Assembly (NCBI RefSeq): GCF_000711235.1
Contig: NZ_JOMI01000004.1
Span: 248,001 to 312,000, forward strand
Reading direction: 5' to 3'
Origin: Prevotella sp. 10(H)
GTDB lineage: Bacteria > Bacteroidota > Bacteroidia > Bacteroidales > Dysgonomonadaceae
DNA length: 64,000 nt
Part shown: positions 47,011 to 56,042 of the stretch, in pieces
Numbering within the stretch: the first letter of the stretch is position 1
How the letters are laid out: the number at the start of each line of letters is the position of its first letter
Program-made: the position numbers and the translations under genes
The notes under the pieces: generated by a model
The model's input: the letters and a program-made list of their open reading frames with translations, nothing else
Database searches by the model: none
What the model was told of the DNA's origin: nothing

Positions 47011-47620
47011 ATAATCCCCCAATACATTTAACAATATATTTTTAGTTAAATAATTGTATTACAATGTTTTATATTTCATATATTATACAATAAGATAAAA
47101 CTATAATAGATAAGTTTAATAATCTCTAAAACCGCTATATAAAACGGTTTCTAGAAATTATACAAATAAATAAAATACTAAAACTATATATGTTAAATTC
47201 TACAAGAAGTAGGCGAGTATTTTATATGATACGGAGAGGACATAAAGTAAAATTTAAAAGTTTATCACATCAAAACCTCAGAATTAAAATGAGTTTCGTT
47301 GAGCATTCTGTTCTCTAACCCAATTTTAGAGTTGATTTATGTGTTGAGAAGATGGACCGTCAAGCCATAAGTTTTTTTTGTAAAAACTCATTGCATACAA
47401 TCAGTTTATTAATAACATACCCTGAAGAACGTCCTCGAAGTTGATGGTACATATTGTTTACTGTGACTCGATTCAGTTATAAATTCGGGAGTCTTTTTTG
47501 CCCCACATAAAGACCTAAAACGACCCTGATTTTATCATACAAAAATGACTGTTAATCACTAATTCTAAGAAAGTATAACTTAAATATCCATTTAAATAAT
47601 CTTAAACCATAAAATATTAT
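47011..47620. other. Gene-free AT-rich spacer
   Basis: No convincing gene on either strand. A small hairpin (AAACCG 47129-47134 with CGGTTT 47145-47150) is visible. The minus strand of about 47330-47530 shows short open stretches with stops, which could be decayed coding DNA, but I cannot name a family. No copy of the tRNA-Leu 3' end is visible here. Confidence 0.5.
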
Positions 47621-47628
47621 TATATTTG
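47621..47628 (+). promoter_or_regulatory. Candidate promoter of the injection-cargo operon
   Basis: TATATTTG matches TAnnTTTG and lies 153 bp before the DUF4280 start. That would leave a long leader, in which I see no defined structure. A clear -33 box is not visible. Confidence 0.45.
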
Positions 47629-47781
47629 TTTTTATTTAGTATGATTCTAACACAACTTTATGACTACCTAATTTGAAACTAAACTACAATACCCTCTTTA
47701 ATAAAGGGCTATGAATAATTAACACCTTATAACAGACAATAAAAACTAACTTCTAAAATCCAACCTCTAATTTCTTAGATT

Positions 47782-48471
47782 ATGAACGAATATGTAACAA
47801 CGGGAGCCATAATGACCTGTACCAATGGGGCTGCACCCGTCCAACTATTAGTTACAGCCAATACATTGTTTTCCGTACAGGGGAATATGGTAGCTACCAC
47901 ATCCGATAAAGCCCCGATAAATAATATTCCGTCTTTTGGTGCTTGTGCCGCAAAAAATGGTTCATCTTGTGTACCCTCTACAATGACATGGACAGGTTTT
48001 TTGGCCTCCGTGCAAATACCCGGAGGTAATCCCTTATTGAAAACATCCATGATTATGTGTTCCTGTGGCGGATGTATAAAGTTTCAAAATTCGGGACAGA
48101 TTAAACCGAATAAATTAGTTACCATTCCTAATAGCCTACAAATTGAAACGTTGAAACGGGCGGCACAAAATGCAACTCCGTTTTGTGAGGAATGCGAAAA
48201 GAAAAAACAAGAAAAGAAAAAGGAAATAACACGCATTTTTTGGGTGGATGAAGAGGGCGACCAAAGGACTTTGTCGGAATTACCATGTGGGAAAGAGATT
48301 ACTTTATGTGTAGAAACAAAGGGGGTGAGTGAAGGGGAAATCATCAATATAGAGCTTAACGACAAGGACGGACGTATATACAAAGGCGAAAAAGAAACAT
48401 TGAAATTCAGTGCCACTGTGGAATCAGACAATACAGCATATATAGATGCTGTAAAATTAGAATACGAATAA
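47782..48471 (+). CDS. PAAR-like (DUF4280) spike-tip protein
   Basis: A 229-residue protein without a signal peptide. Residues 1-115 match DUF4280: VTTGAIMTCTNGAAP, FGACAAKNGSSCVPS, and MIMCSCGGCIKF, with conserved cysteines that may bind metal. DUF4280 proteins are PAAR-like and sharpen the spike of type VI or related contractile injection machines. After a Lys/Glu-rich linker (KKKQEKKKEI), a beta-rich domain of about 90 residues follows that looks Ig-like and could carry or dock cargo. It is first of seven tightly spaced genes; the GH19-like gene starts 13 bp later. Confidence 0.85.
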   Translation: MNEYVTTGAIMTCTNGAAPVQLLVTANTLFSVQGNMVATTSDKAPINNIPSFGACAAKNGSSCVPSTMTWTGFLASVQIPGGNPLLKTSMIMCSCGGCIKFQNSGQIKPNKLVTIPNSLQIETLKRAAQNATPFCEECEKKKQEKKKEITRIFWVDEEGDQRTLSELPCGKEITLCVETKGVSEGEIINIELNDKDGRIYKGEKETLKFSATVESDNTAYIDAVKLEYE

Positions 48472-48484
48472 ATATATTTAGTAC

Positions 48485-50227
48485 ATGGAAAATATAACAA
48501 CTGTTATAGCAACATTGGATTCTGACGGTGATGTCACCAAAGAGAACGAAACCCCTAATATGATTCCGGAGGTTTTGGATGCCTATTTTACTTATCAGAC
48601 AAGTAAAGAAAAGAAACCCCTAATCAAAAAAAAGGCTAAGTCTAAAACAAAGACAGAAACACAATCAACAGAACCCGCAGAAGAAAAATCAAAATATGAA
48701 TATACCTTCACTAAAATAGATAGATCTAATGTTTCAGCAAATTTTCATATTGTGGTTGAATCGAAAAACATTGCTGATAAGAAGATAAAAATTTCGCTTT
48801 GTTCAGTATCCGAAAAAGTGTTGTCGGAAATAGATGCTACCGTAACTTTATTGTATGGTGAGGAGGAATTAAGTGAAAAGGAATTAGACGTTGAAAATTA
48901 TTATGCTGACGAGTCCGTATACAATAAAGACGATTTCAAAGACAAAACAATTTTCGAAGTTACATTAAGCCCCAAAAGCGATGAAGATAAGAAGAAATGG
49001 ATCGATGCAATAGCAAATTCAACAAGCAAAAAAGCATCCCTATATATAAAAGTAGAGGTTTTGGATTTGGATAATGTGGTATATAAAGGTAAAGGTGATA
49101 GAAATAAATGCTTTTTATATGAAAAACCGTTTGAATTATATGTATGCCATTGCGATAGAAAGATAGGTGCCGGAGAATTAAGTTACATCATATATAAATT
49201 AAGTGGTGGAGAAACATCTAGTTTATTTGCAGGTTATAATTCTAAGATAAAAAAATCAGACAGAACTTATGAACGTTTAGCGGAGGAAATGAATGCGGTA
49301 TTTGAGAAATATGAGATCAATACCTGTAATCGAAAAGCGCATTTCTTAGCACAATCTTATGCTGAAACGGGATTCAGCACAGCCACTGAATTTGCCGGAG
49401 GGAAAGACTATGAATTAGCGAACTGGGAAGCTGAGAAAAAGAAATTGGAAGATAATATATCCGACATAGACACCTTGAAACCAAAGATTGATAAAATATT
49501 GACAGACTTACAAAAAACGGCTTTGGATGAAAAAAAATCTCAATTAGATGAGATATCAGCTAAGATAACATCTGATATTAAACTTACTAAAGAACAAGAA
49601 GAAACAGTCAATAAATACAAAGCTATTTTTGAAACTAAATGGAAACCACAGTTAGATGAAAAAGCTACAAAGCAATATACTACTAAAGAAGCCTATACGG
49701 ACGCTCTTAATGGAAACAGTGGTAAAAAAATAAGGGGAGCAATCCCTCGAATTAAAACAATTAAGGACAGTAAAAATTTGGAAATAGGAGATGGCCCTCG
49801 CTATAAAGGAAAAGGCGTAATTCAAATAACATGGAGGGCGACTTACGAAGATTATTTTAAATATATTAAAACTAAAGACCCGATACCGGATTCTGTAAAA
49901 GATAAAACAGTAGAACAAATACTAAGTCGTAAAGAAGATGATATGTCTCAGTTGTTAGGTTCCGACCTATTTTATGCAATAGATTCCGCGGGATGGTTTT
50001 GGAATGAATATAAAAAAGGATACAAACTTGCCGAAACGGCCGATTATGACGGGGACACAATCGCGCCGGAGAATCCATATAAAGGGAAAAAAACGATCGA
50101 AAAAATTTCACGAATAGTTAATGGAGGAACGTATCATTTAAAGGAGAGAACCAATAATTACAATATGTTAAGAAACGATCTTTTTAAGATTAAGACTAAT
50201 TGTAGTAAACGGGATGAAATAAAATAA
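48485..50227 (+). CDS. GH19-like peptidoglycan hydrolase, probable effector
   Basis: A 580-residue protein without a signal peptide, so any export would be through an injection machine. Residues about 70-230 form a beta-rich N-terminal domain similar in style to the C-terminal domain of the upstream PAAR-like protein. The catalytic domain (about 255-570) shows HFLAQSYAETGFS, with the probable catalytic Glu, and GPRYKGKGVIQITWRATY, both typical of GH19/lysozyme-like enzymes. About 90 residues between these motifs are strongly charged and look coiled-coil (WEAEKKKLEDNI...), an unusual insert. It would cut peptidoglycan (chitin is the other family substrate) in a rival cell. The next gene is a candidate immunity protein. 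Confidence 0.8.
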   Translation: MENITTVIATLDSDGDVTKENETPNMIPEVLDAYFTYQTSKEKKPLIKKKAKSKTKTETQSTEPAEEKSKYEYTFTKIDRSNVSANFHIVVESKNIADKKIKISLCSVSEKVLSEIDATVTLLYGEEELSEKELDVENYYADESVYNKDDFKDKTIFEVTLSPKSDEDKKKWIDAIANSTSKKASLYIKVEVLDLDNVVYKGKGDRNKCFLYEKPFELYVCHCDRKIGAGELSYIIYKLSGGETSSLFAGYNSKIKKSDRTYERLAEEMNAVFEKYEINTCNRKAHFLAQSYAETGFSTATEFAGGKDYELANWEAEKKKLEDNISDIDTLKPKIDKILTDLQKTALDEKKSQLDEISAKITSDIKLTKEQEETVNKYKAIFETKWKPQLDEKATKQYTTKEAYTDALNGNSGKKIRGAIPRIKTIKDSKNLEIGDGPRYKGKGVIQITWRATYEDYFKYIKTKDPIPDSVKDKTVEQILSRKEDDMSQLLGSDLFYAIDSAGWFWNEYKKGYKLAETADYDGDTIAPENPYKGKKTIEKISRIVNGGTYHLKERTNNYNMLRNDLFKIKTNCSKRDEIK

Positions 50228-50243
50228 AACTTCAAAATTCATT

Positions 50244-51248
50244 ATGAAAAAAGCATATCTTATCATATCCTTCTTATTTTGCTTGACTACCATTTATGCG
50301 CAAAGTAAAATGTCATTAATACTGAAAGATTTGGATGGGGACTCAAAAACAGATAGTATATATATTGAAAATTCGGCTGTCGTTTGTTGTCTTTCGAGCC
50401 AAGGGTATAAAAGAATAATCGGTCCTGAAGTTTATAACAACGAAAATTCTTTTCCAAAGAGTTCATTATCCGAATGGGAGCAAGGATTTGGATTGGATGA
50501 GAATGATATGAGATATGGTTTTTCATACGGATACACCTATGATAGCCTCGCTAAAAGAATAAGATTGATTGCACAATCCCATTATTCTTACGGAAATGCT
50601 TTTAATGACGGTAGCGGCGAAGGTGGACTAAATTTGCTTACGGGTGAATATCAGGGACATTGGCATTATTATGATCAAGTGAGAGATACGTTAATTAGCG
50701 TATCTGTAAATGAAGTTATTCCCGTACCACCTATCTATTTTGACGGAGAACACACATGGGATTATATAGACGAAGAAGCCGCTTTGATCGAAAAGCAGCA
50801 ATCAATTACCAGGGCAGAGATAGACGGAGCAGTTCCACGAACAAGCAAATGGCTTTCACAAGAAGATAAAGATAGAAGTGAGTGGTTTAATAAGATTGCC
50901 GAAGAGCACGAATTAGAGTATTTTTTCATAAGATTGACAAGTACAAAAAGCATCAATGACAAATATGCGGAATTTGAGAGTATACAAGTATTTGAAAAAA
51001 AAAGTCGGAAATTTATACAAGAGTTAATAATACGGGATTACCAGTATCCATGGATTGATTTATGTATACGGACAGGTGACTATAATTTCGACAGATGGCA
51101 AGACTTTTCTTTGTATGGCCTTTTTCCCGATGATGAAAAGTGGAGTATTTATTTTTTGCATGATTCGGTGAAACAGGTATTTTTTGAAAGCGACTTAAAT
51201 ACAATCGAAGATTGTAATAACACAAATAAAAAAGCTAATAAGGATTAA
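50244..51248 (+). CDS. Periplasmic XAC2610-like protein, candidate immunity
   Basis: A 334-residue exported protein (signal ISFLFCLTTIYAQ). It has VCBS/XAC2610-type features: KDLDGDSKTDSIYIE near the N-terminus and DYNFDRWQDFSLYGLFP near residue 285, followed by WSIYFLHDSVKQVFFESDLN. XAC2610 of Xanthomonas is a periplasmic inhibitor of a lysozyme-like secreted effector. Here the gene follows a lysozyme-like hydrolase by 16 bp and its product enters the periplasm, where that enzyme would act. The role as cognate immunity protein is an inference from context and distant likeness. Confidence 0.6.
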   Translation: MKKAYLIISFLFCLTTIYAQSKMSLILKDLDGDSKTDSIYIENSAVVCCLSSQGYKRIIGPEVYNNENSFPKSSLSEWEQGFGLDENDMRYGFSYGYTYDSLAKRIRLIAQSHYSYGNAFNDGSGEGGLNLLTGEYQGHWHYYDQVRDTLISVSVNEVIPVPPIYFDGEHTWDYIDEEAALIEKQQSITRAEIDGAVPRTSKWLSQEDKDRSEWFNKIAEEHELEYFFIRLTSTKSINDKYAEFESIQVFEKKSRKFIQELIIRDYQYPWIDLCIRTGDYNFDRWQDFSLYGLFPDDEKWSIYFLHDSVKQVFFESDLNTIEDCNNTNKKANKD

Positions 51249-51257
51249 TAACATTTT

Positions 51258-51854
51258 ATGATTATGGGCGAGTGGATATTACCGGAAGTAAAACAAGAAA
51301 TTGAGGCACGCCAGGCGTCACGTAAGTTGAACCAAGAGCAAGAAGTGATAGAAAGTCGGATATCAGTTTCGCCTAACTATGTATTAATTGATGGTGCTTT
51401 GTGGGAAGATGATTTGTATATCGCAAAACAAAAGAATATACTATACCGCTCCTTATATAGGGGAACAATGAGTGAACAATTGGATAGCATAGCACCTTAC
51501 CTTTTTAGTTTAGAACAGAACGGCGAATTTGAAAAATGGATAAAAGAGCAAGACCCGATAAAACGGCGTGTTACATGGATACATTCATCGTCAAATATTG
51601 ATGCATTGAGAAAACACCTGCGGCGGTTCTTACGGATGAAAACGGAGCTAGGCAGTTATATTTATTTTAGATTCTATGACCCTTATGTTATCGACTACAC
51701 ACTGCCATGTTTCACCCGGGAGCAGTTAATGGAGTTTTTTAAAGAAATAAATTATATACGGGTACAAGATACAAGAGCTGACGAGGATACTGTTTTTTAT
51801 ATTTTAGAAGCCGCCGGATTACAAATCGACAGGAAAGCACTATGTGGACAATAA
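51258..51854 (+). CDS. DUF4123 effector chaperone (Tap/TEC-like)
   Basis: A 198-residue cytoplasmic protein matching DUF4123: YVLIDGALWEDDLY, LYRSLYRGTMSEQLDSIAPYLF, HLRRFLRMKTELGSYIYFRFYDPYVI. DUF4123 proteins load effectors onto the VgrG/PAAR spike of type VI secretion systems and usually sit next to their cargo gene. The start may be ATG 51258 or the second ATG at 51264. The stop overlaps the next start by 13 bp, so translation is coupled. Its cargo is probably the 702-residue protein downstream or the GH19-like protein upstream. Confidence 0.88.
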   Translation: MIMGEWILPEVKQEIEARQASRKLNQEQEVIESRISVSPNYVLIDGALWEDDLYIAKQKNILYRSLYRGTMSEQLDSIAPYLFSLEQNGEFEKWIKEQDPIKRRVTWIHSSSNIDALRKHLRRFLRMKTELGSYIYFRFYDPYVIDYTLPCFTREQLMEFFKEINYIRVQDTRADEDTVFYILEAAGLQIDRKALCGQ

Positions 51855-52177
51855 CTGACACCCAAATGAAAGCCATGGCACAAGCGGTACGTGAAAAATT
51901 CGAACGGATAGTACTGGTCGCCATACGAAGAAGCGGTTCGGCTACTCTGCCGGTTGCCGAGTGGCCGGCACTTGTAAAAGCAAAAACCGATGAAGCCTTA
52001 AGTTGTGGGTTTAAAAAAGATGATACATTGGTTGCTTACCTTGTACTCTGTTCCCGATATGAACTTTTGCGACAACAAACACCGGATAAAGAGTTAAGAA
52101 ACATATTGTATAACACACACTATACGGCACAGCAAAAATTAATCCGCTTCGAAGAATATGTGCGAATTTATGGTTAA
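51842..52177 (+). CDS. Small DUF4123-associated protein
   Basis: A 111-residue, mostly helical soluble protein, opening MWTITDTQMKAMAQAVREKFE. Small proteins with this kind of opening and length are often encoded directly after DUF4123 genes in type VI loci of Proteobacteria. Their role is not established; they may assist the chaperone. No signal peptide or membrane segment. The 13-bp overlap with the DUF4123 gene suggests the two products work together. Confidence 0.65.
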   Translation: MWTITDTQMKAMAQAVREKFERIVLVAIRRSGSATLPVAEWPALVKAKTDEALSCGFKKDDTLVAYLVLCSRYELLRQQTPDKELRNILYNTHYTAQQKLIRFEEYVRIYG

Positions 52178-52195
52178 AGGTAAAAAAGAAAAATT

Positions 52196-54304
52196 ATGGA
52201 AGAAAATGACGAAATTGTTTGCCCTTGTCAGCAACAATCGCAAAATACGCAAGCAGAACCGGTAGAGGATACTGAAACGGAAGAAACTACCCCGCGGTAT
52301 GCCATCATTCACCTGACCAATGAAATAATGACATCTGTTAAGATGACTTATACCAAGCATACTGCAGCCACAGCTCCTACCGGAACGGTATTCTATAAGA
52401 AGATAGATTATATTCCTATTTCTGCAGCCGAACGAAATGATACGGCATTGGAAAAGCATACAACAACCGATGGCAATACATTTACTAAGCACACAGATGA
52501 TACCTTACAGGATGATGAAGTATATTATAAGAAGCTAAAAAAATATGTACCGCTGGAAGGCACTACCACAGAAACAAGGTACACCACTACGAACGGAGAG
52601 ACATACAATGCTGTGGCAGCCAGCGATACGGGAGCAACTACCTATTACATACAACAGGACGATGAAAGATATGAACGATTTACCGATAAAGAATTAGCTG
52701 ATAGAACCCGGCAAACCTATACGGAAACAATAGCTGACGATGGCCAAATCACTTATACACTTGCTGCATCCGGCAAAACGGGTACTCACCTTAAGGAAGA
52801 GACATACCGTTTGGCAACCGAGACCGACGAAGGTCCTTTTTATAAAAAAGATTTTGTGGCAGCGCCTGCGGGCACGTTGGGTAGCCATGCAAGGGTCGAA
52901 AATGAATACAAACCGCTTGGAGAATTAACTAACGAGCAATTAAAGACTGCTCACCTTGGTACTCTGCCCACCTACACCAAAGACAGCTATGTGGCGGCCG
53001 AAGATAATTATACCGGTGAAAAATATATGATGCAAGTAGAATATGCTTCTTTGACACATAATGAAAAAATTATACGAACAAAGCACAAGTATACAAGAAA
53101 TGTGAATGCAGATACAGCTCCTGATACAGGAAAGCGAAATCAAGCAACACTTACAGATGTAGAAATAAATGGAAATATCTATCGTCGACAAAATATGGCC
53201 GGGAATAGTAGTACAGCTATAACATTCCCTGTCTTTCGGGCATACTACTATACCGGAAATACGGAAGAAGCAGTAAAGCAGCTATTAGAAACGGATATTT
53301 TAAATGGGAATCATAGTAATGCAAATAAAATTCTTCCTTTTGGCATTGCAAGGCATACTGGCGGTGGTACGAATAGTAATTTAACCTATTATGAGGGAGG
53401 TAACTGCATTCCACCCAATGAACAAAACGATCAACCGCTATATTATAGACTTTGTTTTGTAGAAGCATCTGATACAAAGGGAATAAAGACATGGCGTTAT
53501 CGCATAGTTTTACCGCCTGTAGCCGAAAGTAGTTCTTCGCCTGCCTGTAGTCATCATGCAACAATGAGCAGTATGATCACAATCAAACAACGTACAATTA
53601 CTATAGATGGGACATCCTATAGTTGTCCTCAACGCACATCATGTTCTTTCGATCCATATAAATCAAAGGATATGTTAGGATGTCAGGGCTTTAGAAAATA
53701 TGACGGAACAAACCTTGTTAGTATTACACCAAAGCGCGAGGCCTTTTTTAAGTTGGATAAAAAACTGGAAGAGATTATGCCTGAACTTAAAGGAGTGCAA
53801 GGCAGACGAGATTTCACTAATACTAGTGAATACAATTCGAATAGCGATGCTCATTTGGTCGACCCAAACATAAGTGCGACCGATGAATATGAGGTTTTCA
53901 TGAAAATTGACCCTTTGCCGGAAATACATACAAAGCCATATAAAAAATGGGAACGACTAAAACGCTACAAAAAAATTATCAAAGACTTTGAATTTGAAAA
54001 TTACATTACTCCAGAATATTGTGAAAAAACTTTTTCGGTTCATGTCAATAATGCTTCGCGCCCTAAATACCTTTCGGCAGATGTAGCGTGGTCCGAAATA
54101 TACAGCAAAGGACGAACAACCGATCCTCCTACAAATACCGATTTGACTGATAGGCATTGTTTAACCTGTCAAAATCAAACAGTCAACCGAACTTCGACTT
54201 TTCCTCATATCGAAGGACATGAGCTGCAGAATAGCACATTAGCCCGTTTTTTGGATGAAATACGAATGGTAGACTATAATGTGGAAAAAGAAAATGCATC
54301 ATGA
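52196..54304 (+). CDS. Repeat protein of unknown family, candidate effector
   Basis: A 702-residue protein that I do not recognise, with no signal peptide. Residues about 50-330 hold roughly six degenerate repeats of about 40 residues with a pattern of TYTKH..., a D/T-rich turn, YYKK, YVPL (examples: VFYKKIDYIPI, VYYKKLKKYVPL, PFYKKDFVAAP). The C-terminal half has a Cys/His-rich part (ACSHHATM, SYSCPQRTSC, DRHCLTCQNQ) and charged helices (WERLKRYKKIIKDFEFE), which may be a metal-binding toxin domain. It follows DUF4123 and the adaptor, and its stop overlaps the start of an exported MORN protein (ATGA). An injected effector is the best guess; a structural spike-associated protein is the alternative. 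Confidence 0.6.
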   Translation: MEENDEIVCPCQQQSQNTQAEPVEDTETEETTPRYAIIHLTNEIMTSVKMTYTKHTAATAPTGTVFYKKIDYIPISAAERNDTALEKHTTTDGNTFTKHTDDTLQDDEVYYKKLKKYVPLEGTTTETRYTTTNGETYNAVAASDTGATTYYIQQDDERYERFTDKELADRTRQTYTETIADDGQITYTLAASGKTGTHLKEETYRLATETDEGPFYKKDFVAAPAGTLGSHARVENEYKPLGELTNEQLKTAHLGTLPTYTKDSYVAAEDNYTGEKYMMQVEYASLTHNEKIIRTKHKYTRNVNADTAPDTGKRNQATLTDVEINGNIYRRQNMAGNSSTAITFPVFRAYYYTGNTEEAVKQLLETDILNGNHSNANKILPFGIARHTGGGTNSNLTYYEGGNCIPPNEQNDQPLYYRLCFVEASDTKGIKTWRYRIVLPPVAESSSSPACSHHATMSSMITIKQRTITIDGTSYSCPQRTSCSFDPYKSKDMLGCQGFRKYDGTNLVSITPKREAFFKLDKKLEEIMPELKGVQGRRDFTNTSEYNSNSDAHLVDPNISATDEYEVFMKIDPLPEIHTKPYKKWERLKRYKKIIKDFEFENYITPEYCEKTFSVHVNNASRPKYLSADVAWSEIYSKGRTTDPPTNTDLTDRHCLTCQNQTVNRTSTFPHIEGHELQNSTLARFLDEIRMVDYNVEKENAS

Positions 54305-55905
54305 AAACGATTAAAAAAATTATTATATTAATACTTATAATAACTTGGACTATACAAGTTATTGCGCAAACAAAACAAGATACCGTTATGAGAAATTGGG
54401 CCTTTAAGCAATATGAAAACCCTGAAACATTACTAGATGAAGAAGGCTACGAAGATGAATTGGGCCAGCGACAGGGAGAATGGTACGTTTATCTTCATAA
54501 AGGGAGAGTGCCTTACCGAAAAGGCACTTATAAAGATGGGGTTAGGCACGGAATATGGTTTTCGTTAAAACCAGATGGAAAACCTCGCACAGAAGGAACT
54601 GGATGGGTAAATGGCGTTACTTTTACTCAAATATATTACGACGTATTTCATAAGCAACTCCAGGAAGAAAGATGGGAAAATGAGAAAAGACAAATTTCCG
54701 GAATTTATAAATCCTATTTTGGCACCGGCGATTTAGAATGCGTGGGTAATTACAATTGTAACAAAAAAGTAGGCCATTGGGCTTGGTATTACCCCACCAA
54801 AATGCAAATTTATATAAATAGCGAAGAGAAAGAATACCTTGGTTACCCCTCAAATAATTGGGGTGGTTTCTCCCCATTATACAATGAATGGAATGCAGCA
54901 CAACAACTTTTACCATACGCAGACAGAGACGGCATCGTATACTGTGAAGGCGAATATGTAAACAACTACCCCGAAGGTGTGTGGACATGGTATCGCCCCA
55001 CGGGCGAAAAATGGTTTGAGCGTACTTACCGTGAAGGACGAAAACACGGCACATGGCGTGGATGGAATAAAGATGAAACGCTATATGGTGAAGCTGAATA
55101 CAACGATGGGAAACTGTCTGGTAGCGGTACTTTTTATTTTAATGGGAATACCACGACCTATAAACTCTTGGGCAAGATATGCCAACATATTACAAACTTG
55201 GAGGGTATTGATTCTATAATATGGCTTCCCAACGAAGAAAGGATGGACGATAAGCAACAGTGGGAAAATGCAATATGGCACCCCGGCGATTATAATAAAA
55301 TTAGAAATTTAGCCGATAGTGGCTCCATAATTCGCCCCTACTACATGGAATCACTTTGTGACCATTGGCTTAGCTGTATGCGGAATCAAATAAGCGAAGA
55401 CAAAAAGGAAAATATACGGCAACTTAACATCATGCAATCTTGCATAGAATATCTGAACAATACATACAATGTAAAAGTACCCCTTCGTTTCCTGCAAAAT
55501 TTATTTTATGCTGGTGAGAATGATTATTACATTCCATTTGTAGGACACAATGTTGCCAATTATTTTTTCCTTAAGTCGAATCATAAATGGGATACGCTAT
55601 TTTACAAAGAAGAGTATGATTTGACCCACAAGGGTCCTAAAGACTTTTTAGATATTGCACTGGTAAATAGATGGCCTATGCCCGATATGGTAGAATATTT
55701 GATAATGATGGGAACAAAAGTAGAAAAGCGCCACCTCGAAACAATCGATAACTTAAGGAAAAGCATACAAGCCGACTTGGATTACTATGCCGATAAAAGC
55801 ATTGATCATAGTGATGAACCCGGAAGTGATTTCAACCAAAAGAATGTCAATGATTGTAATAAAATCATCAAAATGTTTGAAAAAGAATTGAAAAAGAGGA
55901 ATTAG
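54301..55905 (+). CDS. Exported MORN-repeat protein, candidate immunity
   Basis: A 534-residue exported protein (signal IIILILIITWTIQVIAQ). The first 300 residues contain MORN-type repeats of the YwqK kind (GQRQGEWYVYLHKG, YKDGVRHGIWFSLKPDGK, GKYNCNKKVGHWAWYY-like, YREGRKHGTWRGWNKDE). The last 200 residues are helical and of no known family to me. The start overlaps the stop of the 702-residue gene by 4 bp, so the pair is translationally coupled. YwqK-type MORN proteins are often the antitoxin or immunity side of toxin loci, so a periplasmic immunity role is likely but unproven. It is the last gene of the operon. Confidence 0.7.
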   Translation: MKTIKKIIILILIITWTIQVIAQTKQDTVMRNWAFKQYENPETLLDEEGYEDELGQRQGEWYVYLHKGRVPYRKGTYKDGVRHGIWFSLKPDGKPRTEGTGWVNGVTFTQIYYDVFHKQLQEERWENEKRQISGIYKSYFGTGDLECVGNYNCNKKVGHWAWYYPTKMQIYINSEEKEYLGYPSNNWGGFSPLYNEWNAAQQLLPYADRDGIVYCEGEYVNNYPEGVWTWYRPTGEKWFERTYREGRKHGTWRGWNKDETLYGEAEYNDGKLSGSGTFYFNGNTTTYKLLGKICQHITNLEGIDSIIWLPNEERMDDKQQWENAIWHPGDYNKIRNLADSGSIIRPYYMESLCDHWLSCMRNQISEDKKENIRQLNIMQSCIEYLNNTYNVKVPLRFLQNLFYAGENDYYIPFVGHNVANYFFLKSNHKWDTLFYKEEYDLTHKGPKDFLDIALVNRWPMPDMVEYLIMMGTKVEKRHLETIDNLRKSIQADLDYYADKSIDHSDEPGSDFNQKNVNDCNKIIKMFEKELKKRN

Positions 55906-56042
55906 CATAAAAATGGGTTTATGTATATTGTTTATTTACGTTGTTACTTACGCTGTTATTTACAAGTGGAAAATCCCAGTAAAAATGCCCCTTTGTACCG
56001 ATTAAAAGTGGTCAGGGATTCCTGCTGAAAGTGACCCCTTAA

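Noticed and set aside
47330-47530. Possible decayed coding remnant on minus
   Set aside because: Short open pieces broken by stops and no family that I can name.
47011-47781. Left attachment site matching the tRNA-Leu 3' end
   Set aside because: I looked for GAGCCGGGATCGAACC-like sequence and found none by eye; a remote or degraded copy would need a computed search.
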